64,000 nucleotides of DNA, taken from Streptomyces fungicidicus. Its GTDB lineage: Bacteria; Actinomycetota; Actinomycetes; Streptomycetales; Streptomycetaceae. Position 1 is the first letter of the stretch. Each line of letters opens with the position of its first letter. Positions 45,801 through 53,683 of the stretch are shown piece after piece. The notes under the pieces are model-generated. The model did no database searches. It was not told the DNA's origin and was given only the letters and a program-made list of their open reading frames with translations. Location: NCBI RefSeq assembly GCF_003665435.1, contig NZ_CP023407.1, positions 3,472,001 to 3,536,000 of the forward strand, written 5' to 3'. Made by a program: the position numbers and the translations under genes.

Positions 45801-45833
45801 GTTCACCTTGGAGCCAGGGATGGTTCATTTGGG
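45801..45833. promoter_or_regulatory. PHO box (PhoP operator), three direct repeats
   Basis: Three contiguous 11-base units, GTTCACCTTGG, AGCCAGGGATG and GTTCATTTGGG, lie in the phoR-phoU gap. Outer units fit the GTTCACC consensus and the middle one is degenerate, as in the known phoRP-phoU operator of S. coelicolor. Confidence 0.92.
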
Positions 45834-45927
45834 GTGACGGAACCCGACGCGTACGGGTCGCACCGTGGGAGCGTGGGGAGGAGCCCAGGCCCCTGAAGCC
45901 CAGAAACGCACGAGATGAGGAACCCTG

Positions 45928-46617
45928 ATGCGTGACGCGTACCACGAGGAACTTGATTCGATCGGCGACGGTCTGGTGGAGATGGCCCGACTGGTCGGGT
46001 CGGCGATCGGACGCGCCACGACCGCGATCCTGGACGCGGACCTGAAGCTGGCGGAGAGCGTCATCGAGGCCGACCAGAGGGTCGACGAACTCCAGCACGA
46101 CCTGGAGGCGCGGGCCATCGCCCTGCTGGCCCGCCAGCAGCCGGTGGCGACCGACCTGCGGATAGTGGTCACCTCGCTGCGGATGTCGGCCGACCTGGAG
46201 CGCTCGGGCGACCTGGCCCAGCACGTCGCCAAGCTGACCCGGCTGCGCTACCCGGAGCGCGCGGTCCCGCACGACCTGCACGCCACCATCCTGGAGATGG
46301 GCCAGCTCGCGCAGCGCCTGATGGCGAAGGCCGCGGAGGTGATCACCACCAAGGACGTCGACCTGGCGCTCCAGCTGGAGCAGGACGACGACGCGATGGA
46401 CCTGCTGCACCGCACGCTGTTCCAGCACCTGATGGACGACCGCTGGAAGCACGGCATCGAGACGGCCGTCGACGTCACCCTCCTGGGCCGCTACTACGAG
46501 CGCTTCGCCGACCACGCGGTCTCGGTCGCCAAGCGGGTGGTGTACCTGGTCACCGGCGAGCACGCGGACGAGATCCAGTCGGACCTGCAGGCGGTGCCGG
46601 GCGTCGAGGGAGCCTGA
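45928..46617 (+). CDS. phoU: Phosphate signalling protein PhoU
   Basis: The 229-residue protein is a two-fold repeat of a three-helix bundle. Metal-binding E/DxxxD motifs appear in DLERSGDLAQH and YYERFADHAVSVA. PhoU dampens PhoR signalling when phosphate is ample. It begins MRDAYHEELDSI. The PHO box upstream makes it PhoP-controlled. Confidence 0.96.
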   Translation: MRDAYHEELDSIGDGLVEMARLVGSAIGRATTAILDADLKLAESVIEADQRVDELQHDLEARAIALLARQQPVATDLRIVVTSLRMSADLERSGDLAQHVAKLTRLRYPERAVPHDLHATILEMGQLAQRLMAKAAEVITTKDVDLALQLEQDDDAMDLLHRTLFQHLMDDRWKHGIETAVDVTLLGRYYERFADHAVSVAKRVVYLVTGEHADEIQSDLQAVPGVEGA

Positions 46618-46786
46618 GGCGCGGCGCGGGCGGGCGTGCGGACGAACGACGGGCGTGCACACGTCCGACGGGCGTGCGCGCCTCCGCCCCCGGCCCGCGC
46701 GAGCCTCGATGCGCCGTTGATGCGCCCGGCCGGGCGGGCGTCCAATGGGGGCAGGTGTGCACTGGCGCCACCCCGAGGAGGGACCC

Positions 46787-46942
46787 ATGGCCGAATCCCC
46801 CAGCACGACGCCCGACCCCACGCAGGAGCGCGAGACCGAGCAGCCCGCCGAGGTCAGGAACCTCACCCTGATCGCCGCCTGCGGCTGTGGCTCGGGCTGC
46901 GGCTGCGGCTGTCAGTCGGGCAACCCCTGCCAGTGCGGCTGA
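46787..46942 (+). CDS. mtpA: Small metallothionein-like protein
   Basis: The 51-residue protein has a charged first half and a C-terminal cluster of seven cysteines (CGCGSGCGCGCQSGNPCQCG) spaced for metal-thiolate binding. It matches the putative metallothionein MtpA encoded after phoU in S. coelicolor, which belongs to the PhoP regulon there. GAGGAGG precedes the ATG. The 169-base gap to phoU may hold its own promoter or be read through from the PHO box. Confidence 0.9.
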   Translation: MAESPSTTPDPTQERETEQPAEVRNLTLIAACGCGSGCGCGCQSGNPCQCG

Positions 46943-46970
46943 CGCCGTACCCGCACCCGGCCCAGCGCGA

Positions 46971-47022
46971 GAACGGCGAAGGCCCCGTCGGCACCTGACT
47001 GCCGGCGGGGCCTTCGCCGTTC
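46971..47022. terminator. Bidirectional terminator, mtpA / MFS
   Basis: The 17-base arms starting GAACGGCGAAGGCC enclose an 18-base loop with a further short GGC/GCC stem, between convergent genes. Confidence 0.87.
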
Positions 47023-47046
47023 CGGGCGGAGGGTGACGGGGGCGCC

Positions 47047-48339
47047 TCAGACGGCGCTGGAGGCGCCGGCCTCCGCGGGCCGCTCCACCGCGCTTTGGGC
47101 CTTCTCCTCACCGCCTCCGGCCTTCTCCTCCCCGCCCGCCGGCAGCCCCCGCATCAGCAGCGCGTAGCCGAGGCCGGCCACCGTGCCGATGACGGCGCAC
47201 AGTCCCCACAGCCACACGGACCCGAAGCGGTCGATGACGAACCCCGCCATCAGGGGGGCGACCAGCGCGGCCACGGCCCAGGACATGGTGTACATGCCCT
47301 GGTAGCGCCCGCGTCCGTGCACCGGGGAGAGCCGTACGACGAGGCCGGTCTGGGTCGGCGCGTTGACGATCTCGGCGAGGGTCCACACGCACACGGTGAG
47401 GGCGAAGACGCCGACCGACCCGGCGAAGGCGGTGAGGCCGAGGCCGTACCCGGCGAGCAGCGCCGAGATCACCAGCAGCCGCCCGGGGTCCCGGTGCTCG
47501 ATGAACCGGGTGACCGGGATCTGCAGCACGACGATGAGGACGCCGTTGACGGCGATGGCCATGCCGTAGTCGGCGGGCGTGAACCCGGCCTCCCCCATCG
47601 CGATGGGCAGTCCGACGGACGCCTGCTGGAAGATCAGCGCGATGAGGAACGACAGCCCGACGACCCCCATGAACCGCCCGTCCCGCAGCACGGTCGTCAG
47701 CCTCACGCCGGCCTCCCGCGCGGCGGCCTCCGCGCTCCGCACCGGCTTCGACTCGGGCAGCTTCAGGAAGACGACGACGGCGCACACCAGCGTCATCACG
47801 GCCTCGATGAGGAACCCGGCGAGATAGCTGTACTCGGCGATGAAGCCCGCGGCCATGGAGGAGACGGCGAAACCGAGGTTGATGGCCCAGTAGTTGAGGG
47901 AGAAGGCGCGGATACGGTCCTCGGGCCGCACGATGTCCGCCATCATCGCCTGCACCGCGGGCCGGGAGGCGTTGGAGGCCATGCCGACGAGGAAGGCGAC
48001 GCCGGCGATGGCGAGCGGGTCGCGCACGAACCCCAGGGCGGCCACGGAAAGGGCCGTGGCGACCTGCGCGACGAGCAGCGTGGGCCGCCGTCCGAGCCGG
48101 TCGGTCATCACTCCCGCGCCCAGCGAGGAGATCACCCCGCCGAGCCCGTGCAGGGCGGCGACGAGACCGGCGTACGTGGCGGAGTACCCGCGGTCGAGGG
48201 TCAGATAGAGCGCCATGAAGGTGGCGACGAAGGCACCGAGCCGGTTGACGAGGGTGCTGGTCCACAGCCACCAGAAGGCCGGCGGCAGCCCGGAGACGGT
48301 CTCCCGGACAGCGCGCCTCGCACGGACGACGGACGACAT
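47047..48339 (-). CDS. MFS transporter
   Basis: This is a 430-residue, 12-helix major facilitator protein with motif A in GVMTDRLGRRPTLL. The helices include FVATFMALYLTLDRGYSATY and WLWGLCAVIGTVAGLGYALL, and a charged C-terminal tail follows. It resembles YdhP/MdtH-like efflux or sugar-efflux carriers; the substrate is unknown. The start at 48339 (MSSVVRARRAV) places the first helix about 25 residues in. It diverges from gpmA. Confidence 0.9.
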   Translation of the reverse strand: MSSVVRARRAVRETVSGLPPAFWWLWTSTLVNRLGAFVATFMALYLTLDRGYSATYAGLVAALHGLGGVISSLGAGVMTDRLGRRPTLLVAQVATALSVAALGFVRDPLAIAGVAFLVGMASNASRPAVQAMMADIVRPEDRIRAFSLNYWAINLGFAVSSMAAGFIAEYSYLAGFLIEAVMTLVCAVVVFLKLPESKPVRSAEAAAREAGVRLTTVLRDGRFMGVVGLSFLIALIFQQASVGLPIAMGEAGFTPADYGMAIAVNGVLIVVLQIPVTRFIEHRDPGRLLVISALLAGYGLGLTAFAGSVGVFALTVCVWTLAEIVNAPTQTGLVVRLSPVHGRGRYQGMYTMSWAVAALVAPLMAGFVIDRFGSVWLWGLCAVIGTVAGLGYALLMRGLPAGGEEKAGGGEEKAQSAVERPAEAGASSAV

Positions 48340-48491
48340 GGAAGGACCCCCCGGATGTAAGCGGCCAAAACGGCAGGCACAACTTACGAAGCGGGGGTCC
48401 CGGAGGGCCACTCGATTAACAGATCCCGTCAACCGTCCGCCCAGCGGGCAGGGCGCGCGGGCCGTGCGGCGCGTCGATTACGCTCGGGCTC

Positions 48492-49253
48492 ATGGCCGAC
48501 GCACCGTACAAGCTGATCCTCCTCCGCCACGGCGAGAGCGAGTGGAACGAGAAGAACCTGTTCACCGGCTGGGTGGACGTCAACCTCACCGCGAAGGGCG
48601 AGAAGGAGGCGACGCGCGGCGGCGAGCTGCTCAAGGACGCCGGCCTGCTGCCCGACGTGCTCCACACCTCCCTCCAGAAGCGCGCGATCCGCACCGCGCA
48701 GCTCGCGCTGGAGGCCGCCGACCGCCTGTGGATCCCGGTGAACCGCAGCTGGCGCCTGAACGAGCGTCACTACGGCGCCCTGCAGGGCAAGGACAAGGCG
48801 CAGACCCTCGCGGAGTTCGGCGAGGAGCAGTTCATGCTGTGGCGCCGCTCCTACGACACCCCGCCGCCCCCGCTCGCCAACGACGCCGAGTACTCCCAGT
48901 TCTCCGACCCGCGCTACGCGACCCTCCCGCCGGAGGTGCGCCCGCAGACGGAGTGTCTGAAGGACGTCGTCGTCCGGATGCTCCCGTACTGGTTCGACTC
49001 GATCGTCCCGGACCTGCTCACCGGCCGCACGGTCCTCGTCGCCGCCCACGGCAACAGCCTGCGCGCGCTGGTCAAGCACCTGGACGGCATCTCGGACGCC
49101 GACATCGCGGGCCTGAACATCCCCACGGGCATCCCCCTGTACTACGAACTCGACGCGGACTTCTCCCCGGTCACCCCGGGCGGCAAGTACCTCGACCCGG
49201 AGGCCGCCGCGGCAGCGATCGAGGCGGTCAAGAATCAGGGCAAGAAGAAGTAG
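48492..49253 (+). CDS. gpmA: 2,3-bisphosphoglycerate-dependent phosphoglycerate mutase
   Basis: This glycolytic enzyme interconverts 3- and 2-phosphoglycerate. The 253-residue protein has the catalytic histidine in [17 protein letters not shown], the partner region [14 protein letters not shown] and the second histidine in [22 protein letters not shown] (48479-48484) ends 7 bases before the ATG, so it is probably leaderless. Confidence 0.96.
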   Translation: MADAPYKLILLRHGESEWNEKNLFTGWVDVNLTAKGEKEATRGGELLKDAGLLPDVLHTSLQKRAIRTAQLALEAADRLWIPVNRSWRLNERHYGALQGKDKAQTLAEFGEEQFMLWRRSYDTPPPPLANDAEYSQFSDPRYATLPPEVRPQTECLKDVVVRMLPYWFDSIVPDLLTGRTVLVAAHGNSLRALVKHLDGISDADIAGLNIPTGIPLYYELDADFSPVTPGGKYLDPEAAAAAIEAVKNQGKKK

Positions 49254-49264
49254 GGCCCACGAGT

Positions 49265-49305
49265 AAGCCCCCTGCCTGCGGTTTCTCCGCCGGGAGGGGG
49301 CTTTT
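49265..49305 (+). terminator. gpmA terminator
   Basis: AAGCCCCCT (49265-49273) pairs with AGGGGGCTT (49295-49303) over an inner GCGG/CCGC stem, and TTTT ends it at 49305. It is a classical intrinsic terminator, unusual here for having a real T-run. Confidence 0.88.
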
Positions 49306-49482
49306 CGCTGCCTCCGGGCCGTCTCCGGGCGGCTCCGGCTCCTGTCTCCACTCCGCTCCGGCGCCGAAGGGACCTGAGGGGCCTGAGGGACCCCTGAAGA
49401 GGTTGCCTGAACAACGATGAGTTCCAGCACGGTTCCAGGTCTTCAGGTACATCCACCTTCCGCGCGTGAATCTGGAGGCACC

Positions 49483-50145
49483 TTGAAGCTCTTGCTTACG
49501 TCAGGCGGCGTCACGAACCCGAGCATCCACTCGGCACTCGTGGAGCTTCTCGGCAAGCCGATCGGCGAGTGCCACGCCCTCTGCGTCCCGACGGCACAGT
49601 GGGGCCATCCGATGTGTGGTCCGACATCGGTGCGGGGCTTCGCGGCCGCCGAGCCCACGTGGCAGCACTTGTCGGGCCTGGGCTGGGCGTCGCTCGGTGT
49701 CCTCGAGCTCACCGCACTGCCCACCATCGGCGCCGAGCGATACGTCCCCTGGATCCGGGAGGCCGACGTGCTCCTGGTCGACGGCGGCGACGCGACCTAT
49801 CTGTGCCACTGGATGCGGGAGTCCGGGCTGGCCGATCTGCTGCCTTCGCTGCCCGACACGGTCTGGGTGGGAGTGAGTGCCGGAAGCATGGTGATGACAC
49901 CCCGGATCGGAGCGTATTTCGTCGAGTGGCCGTCCGCACCGGACGACCGCACCCTGGGAGTCGTCGACTTCTCGATCTTCCCGCACCTGGACGCTTTCCC
50001 ACAGAACACCCTGGCTGACGCGGAGCGGTGGGCCGCCGACATCGGCGTCCCGGCCTACGCCATCGACGAACAGACGGCCATCAAGGTCGTCGACGGCTCC
50101 GTCGAAGTGGTTTCCGAAGGGCAATGGACGAAGTTCGGGTCATAG
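49483..50145 (+). CDS. pepE: Peptidase E (S51 family dipeptidase)
   Basis: The 220-residue protein resembles aspartyl dipeptidase PepE: LLLTSGGVTNPSI at the start, ADVLLVDGGDATYLCHWM, then the nucleophile in VGVSAGSMVMTP. It would cleave Asp-X dipeptides in the cytoplasm. The TTG at 49483 is preferred because GGAGG stands 5 bases before it. An in-frame upstream ATG at 49417 would add 22 residues with no family match. Confidence 0.85.
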   Translation: MKLLLTSGGVTNPSIHSALVELLGKPIGECHALCVPTAQWGHPMCGPTSVRGFAAAEPTWQHLSGLGWASLGVLELTALPTIGAERYVPWIREADVLLVDGGDATYLCHWMRESGLADLLPSLPDTVWVGVSAGSMVMTPRIGAYFVEWPSAPDDRTLGVVDFSIFPHLDAFPQNTLADAERWAADIGVPAYAIDEQTAIKVVDGSVEVVSEGQWTKFGS

Positions 50146-50479
50146 CCGCCCGGCATTCGAAGGCGTCCCGATGAGCGGAAGGCCGGGCCGTCTCCGGGCC
50201 GTCCGAGGCCGCTCAACAGTGGCCGACGACGACCAACGACGTCGCGATATCTACCGTTAACTCTCTTTTAGTTCCCCCGTGCTACCCAACGCACCGAAAT
50301 ACACCCGCCAGTTGATCCCCAACACCATGACGGGGGACACTACCCGGCGGAAGCGTGTTCCCGGCCGAGTGGCACTCTCTTCAATACCCTCGCGTGCAGG
50401 CCATCAGGGGCCAATTGCCCGATGTTTACTGGGCAGTTGACCTCAGACTTTCATGATAGCGTCATTGCCCGGAGGGACA
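50146..50479. other. 334-base region with A+T-rich promoter-like sequence
   Basis: No gene is seen. The right half is A+T-rich for this genome. It holds an inverted repeat ATTGCCC/GGGCAGT (50414-50436) and a possible promoter, TTGACC (50437-50442) with an 18-base spacer and GTCATT (50461-50466), before the next gene. Confidence 0.4.
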
Positions 50480-51109
50480 GTGCAACCTGAAAGGGAAATC
50501 GTGAACACGGAGAAGATTGCCGCTCGCCGCCTCTCGCTGGAAGAGGTGACGAAGCTCGGGGTGAAGGACAGGCTCTTCGTTTCCGCCGACACGGAAGAAC
50601 TCAAACTTCCCGACTGCTACGTCCCTGCTTTTCTGACCAAGTCCGGTGGGGATTTCGAGGGCGGCTCGATCACGGCGAGGACCGTATTCCAGGAAGAGGT
50701 CTCCTGCCTTCCCGACGACGAGAACGAAGCCGGAATCTACCTGGCCGACGAGAACGGCCCGGTGACCATCGAGGTCCTCCAGTCCGCCGGTGTCGTGCTG
50801 GACCTGGCGCTCTTCGTCCCCGGTGGGGACAAGGGGGCCCTCTCGGCCCTTTACGCCGCGGCCCGGCAGGCGTTCGGCGCCGACGTCGTGCAGATCTGGC
50901 GCCAGGGCCTCAAGGAGGTCCCCGACGTGAAGGTCGACATCTTCGAGGAGCAGATTCCCCGCGGCCGCAAGGGGGGCGACAGCCCCAAGCGTGACCGTCG
51001 CGCGATCGACACCTACCCCACCCGTGCGGACTTCATCGAGTTCTCCGCGGGGTGGAAGCCGGTCGTCGAGATTCACAAGCCGGTTGTCGACGACACCCCG
51101 ACCATCTGA
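50480..51109 (+). CDS. Hypothetical protein
   Basis: This is a 209-residue acidic protein of unknown family with alternating strands and short helices (TVFQEEVSCLPDDENEAGIY, VTIEVLQSAGVVLDLALFVP, ADVVQIWRQGLKEVPDVKV). It is probably cytoplasmic. The GTG at 50480 has GGAGGG 3 bases upstream. A second GTG at 50501 (VNTEKIAARRLSLEEV) with AAGGGA is equally possible. Third-position GC is slightly lower than in the core genes, and the surroundings are accessory in character. Confidence 0.65.
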   Translation: MQPEREIVNTEKIAARRLSLEEVTKLGVKDRLFVSADTEELKLPDCYVPAFLTKSGGDFEGGSITARTVFQEEVSCLPDDENEAGIYLADENGPVTIEVLQSAGVVLDLALFVPGGDKGALSALYAAARQAFGADVVQIWRQGLKEVPDVKVDIFEEQIPRGRKGGDSPKRDRRAIDTYPTRADFIEFSAGWKPVVEIHKPVVDDTPTI

Positions 51110-51292
51110 GACGGCTTCACCTCGCGCGGCGAATGCCAATCCGCTTAGCTCGACGGCGTCAGCATTGCCGCCGTCGGGCTCACGGCGGCCTTCCTGTACG
51201 AACCCGCAGAACGCTCGCAGTGCGTCCTCGTCCAGTTCCATGGAGTCGAAGGGCAGGGCATACGGCTCCTCTTCGCCGGCCCAGTAGGGCAT
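51110..51292 (-). pseudogene. Possible remnant of a small acidic protein gene
   Basis: On the minus strand an ATG at 51292 opens MPYWAGEEEPYALPFDSMEL and continues with a plausible acidic helical sequence (DEDALRAFCGFVQEG). The frame then runs into the antisense of the neighbouring gene, where it loses protein character. No Shine-Dalgarno is visible. It looks like the 5' part of a gene whose 3' part was lost. The rest of the gap to 51437 shows nothing. Confidence 0.35.
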
Positions 51293-51437
51293 TTCGCAGA
51301 CAGAACCGGGGATGCAGCTGCACTACAGAGCTGGGCACCTCGGATGCCGACCGCGCTCGTCCGACGCTAGCCGTGGCCACTGACAACGACCTGCCCACGA
51401 GAGGCCAGTGGGCGTCAGCTCCAGATCGTGAGCCGGC

Positions 51438-51776
51438 TCAGGCGACGGTGTACTCCGCGTCCCCGAAGTCCGCGACTACCCGCAGCCGGCCCCCCAGTGC
51501 TTCCACGTAGGCTCGGAGTGTCGCCACCTCGGCCCGGTCAAGTTCGCCGTGCTCGATCGCGGAGACGCGAGGTGCCGAAACACCCATGGATGCCGCTACT
51601 TGGCGCTGGGTCAACGCTTGTTCACGTCGGACCTCCGCGAGCTTGTGTGCGCGTACCTCCGCGGTCAGCCTGTCCATGGCTGCCTGCTTCTCCTCGACCG
51701 AACGCACCGGCAGCCCGGCGGCCTCGCGCCGCTCGCGTGCCCTGCGCTTGGTCTCCTCCCAGCCGACCGTGCTCAT
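51438..51776 (-). CDS. XRE-type antitoxin (HigA-like)
   Basis: The 112-residue protein has a helix-turn-helix (LTQRQVAASMGVSAPRVSAI) in its C-terminal half and a charged helical N-terminus. It overlaps the upstream RelE-like gene by four bases (ATGA), the usual order for HigBA modules in which the toxin comes first. It should neutralise the toxin and repress the operon through the palindrome at 52157-52180. Confidence 0.88.
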   Translation of the reverse strand: MSTVGWEETKRRARERREAAGLPVRSVEEKQAAMDRLTAEVRAHKLAEVRREQALTQRQVAASMGVSAPRVSAIEHGELDRAEVATLRAYVEALGGRLRVVADFGDAEYTVA

Positions 51777-52159
51777 TCGTACTCCCTGGTCTCGGGATCA
51801 GTCACATGTGCCTGATAGCGCTTCTCGGCAATCGGGATATTGACGTCGTACCAGCGCTGCCAGTTTCCGGCCTTGTCACCGGCCACCAGCAGTACTGCCC
51901 TGCGCACCGGGTCGAAGGCGAAGAGGATCCGGATCTCGCTGCTACCAGTCGAACCCGGTCTCAGCTCCTTCAGGTGATGATTGTCGGCGCCTTTGATCCG
52001 GTCGACCAGCGGACGACCAAGCGTCGGTCCCGTGGCCGCCAACATGTCGATGGCGTCTTCCACCTGTTCGGCACTGTCCCAGTCATCCTCGGCCAGCGCC
52101 TCGAACCACGCCGCGACCTCGGTGACGAGGACTACTTCCCATTGAGCCACGTCCGCCAT
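51773..52159 (-). CDS. RelE/HigB-family toxin
   Basis: The 128-residue protein matches the HigB/phage gp49-like toxin family: VAAWFEALAEDDWDSAEQVEDAI, GRPLVDRIKGADNHHLKELRP, EIRILFAFDPVRRAVLLVAGDK. Relatives cut mRNA on the ribosome. The ATG at 52159 lies inside a large palindrome; a start at 52195 would place the operator inside the coding region and is less likely. The antitoxin gene follows with a four-base overlap. Confidence 0.88.
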   Translation of the reverse strand: MADVAQWEVVLVTEVAAWFEALAEDDWDSAEQVEDAIDMLAATGPTLGRPLVDRIKGADNHHLKELRPGSTGSSEIRILFAFDPVRRAVLLVAGDKAGNWQRWYDVNIPIAEKRYQAHVTDPETREYE

Positions 52160-52180
52160 GTTAACGCAAGCGTTAACATG
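52157..52180. promoter_or_regulatory. Palindromic operator over the toxin start codon
   Basis: The perfect 11-base arms CATGTTAACGC and GCGTTAACATG flank AA. The toxin ATG is the end of one arm, so antitoxin binding would block both promoter and start codon. Confidence 0.8.
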
Positions 52181-52191
52181 GGCCGCTCTGT

Positions 52192-52380
52192 TCATGTCCG
52201 GCTTGTCGACGTGATCTCGTGGGTCAGGGTGCGGACGCGTCGTTCGATCTCGTCGCGGATGGGGCGCACGGCGTCGATGCCCTGTCCGGTCGGGTCGGGG
52301 AGGTTCCCGTCGAGGTGGCGCGTGCCGGGGAAGACGGGGCAGGTGTCGCCGCAGCCCATCGTGAGGACCAGGGTTGACAG
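52192..52380 (-). pseudogene. 3' fragment of an arsenate reductase (ArsC, low-molecular-weight phosphatase type)
   Basis: On the minus strand the frame ending at 52192 reads VLTMGCGDTCPVFPGTRHLD and PDPTGQGIDAVRPIRDEIER. This is the C-terminal third of thioredoxin-linked ArsC, including one of its redox cysteines. The N-terminal part with the CX5R loop is absent; upstream is unrelated sequence. It is therefore a remnant. It ends about 30 bases upstream of the toxin start. Confidence 0.72.
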
Positions 52381-52426
52381 CAGGCCCGTTCGCTCGTCGA
52401 GCCCGGCCGCCGGCGGCTGGCCGGAG

Positions 52427-52549
52427 CTATCTGCGGCGGTGGACGTACCAGGCCACGGCGAGCACGACCAGGAGTGACAGCACGAACGCCCACACGGTCG
52501 TCGCCGTGTCGAGGGACCGGTACACGATGGCCAGCATGCGGGGGCGCAT
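52427..52549 (-). CDS. Very small membrane protein (40 residues)
   Basis: The short frame MRPRMLAIVYRSLDTATTVW continues with a single strongly hydrophobic helix (AFVLSLLVVLAVAWYV) and the positive end HRRR. It begins 5 bases after the stop codon of the SRPBCC gene on the same strand, which suggests cotranscription. The positive-inside charge pattern supports a real membrane peptide, but no Shine-Dalgarno of its own is clear. Confidence 0.5.
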   Translation of the reverse strand: MRPRMLAIVYRSLDTATTVWAFVLSLLVVLAVAWYVHRRR

Positions 52550-52553
52550 ACCC

Positions 52554-53000
52554 TCAAACCGTCGCGGTGTGCTCGCTCACCGCGATCCGGGCCAGCTTCG
52601 TCAGCATCATGCCGTTGCGGACGCCGACGAAGTAGTCCACGGGGAGTCCGTGCATCCGTGTGCCGGGGCCTCGGAGGGGGTGCCAGTCGAGGGTGAAGAG
52701 GGTGTGCTCGCCCCAGGGGGTCAGCTTCATGGCGATGCGGGCCGCGCCGAAGGGGTCGGCCTTCGCTTCCAGTTCCAGGCGGCGCCGCGGTTCGCAGACG
52801 CGGACGACGCAGGTGTCGTCGAGGGTCAGCGGGCCGGCGCCGACGCGGACCTCCAGCCGGGCGCCCTCGTCCGGCCAGTGCGGGTCCACGGCGAGGACCC
52901 GCTGGGTTCCCGTCACCCACTCCCCGTAGCGGTGGCCGTCGGACAGCAGGCGCCAGACCTCGGACGGCGAGCTGAGGATCAGACAGCGGTTCCGGGCCAT
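52554..53000 (-). CDS. SRPBCC family protein
   Basis: The 148-residue START/Bet v1-like protein begins MARNRCLILSSPSEVWRLLS, the typical first strand and helix of polyketide cyclase/dehydrase-like lipid-binding proteins. DWHPLRGPGTRMHGLPVDYF and the long C-terminal helix follow. The ligand is unknown. AGGAG stands 8 bases before the ATG at 53000. Confidence 0.85.
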   Translation of the reverse strand: MARNRCLILSSPSEVWRLLSDGHRYGEWVTGTQRVLAVDPHWPDEGARLEVRVGAGPLTLDDTCVVRVCEPRRRLELEAKADPFGAARIAMKLTPWGEHTLFTLDWHPLRGPGTRMHGLPVDYFVGVRNGMMLTKLARIAVSEHTATV

Positions 53001-53142
53001 GGTCACGCTCCTGGAGGGTCGCCCCCGCGGCCGTCGCACGGGCTCGGCTTCCAGCGTCGTGCCGACCGCACCGCCCGCACAGTCCGGAGCAGCCGGACGG
53101 GTGAGCCGACGGCAGGGGCGAGCGCCGTTCGCGGGGAGCCCG

Positions 53143-53345
53143 TTACGGCTGGTGAGCGGTGTCGGGGGCGGCGGCGGTGACGAGGCCGGTCTCGTAGGCG
53201 ACGATGACGGCCTGGACGCGGTCGCGGAGGCCGAGCTTGGCGAGGATGCGGGCGACGTGGGTCTTGACGGTCGTCTCGGCCAGATGGAGGCGGGCGGCGA
53301 GTTCGGCGTTGCTCAGGCCCCGGGCCAGGAGGCCGAGAACCTGGG
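53143..53345 (-). pseudogene. 3' fragment of a LuxR/NarL-family response regulator
   Basis: The minus-strand frame ending at 53143 reads [20 protein letters not shown] then [20 protein letters not shown], a complete LuxR helix-turn-helix. The usual preceding T-x-R-E and the whole receiver domain are missing. The match stops abruptly at about 53345, where an unrelated plus-strand protein fragment begins. Confidence 0.8.
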
Positions 53346-53640
53346 ATCGCCTTCACGGGACTGCCCGGCGACCCGGCGCTGACGGTGGTCGGGGTGGCCC
53401 GCTCGGTCACCCGGACCGCCGACGCCTGGGTGGTTCCGTCCCAGATGCCGGCGCTCACCGCGCCCGGCAGCAGCGGCGGCTACCAGATGCTGTACCGCTT
53501 CACCGGGGCCGGCACCCCGGCCGGGATCACCGCGGGCGGCGAGGCCGTGACCGCGTCCCTGCCGCCGGGGGCGGCCGTCGGCGAACAGTCCTGGCTCACC
53601 GTGCGCAAGTCCGCCGAGCGCGACACCGCCGTCTGTTTCC
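53346..53640 (+). pseudogene. Internal fragment of an FtsX-type ABC transporter permease
   Basis: The plus-strand frame reads [40 protein letters not shown] and YQMLYRFTGA, matching the extracytoplasmic part of long Streptomyces FtsX-like permeases. It has neither a start nor the membrane segments, and the reading frame merges with the leader of the next gene near 53645. It is a leftover of a deletion that joined it to the LuxR fragment. Confidence 0.6.
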
Positions 53641-53683
53641 CGTGGGTTAGATTCGTGCGAGCCGACCCGTGGAGGATGTGCTC

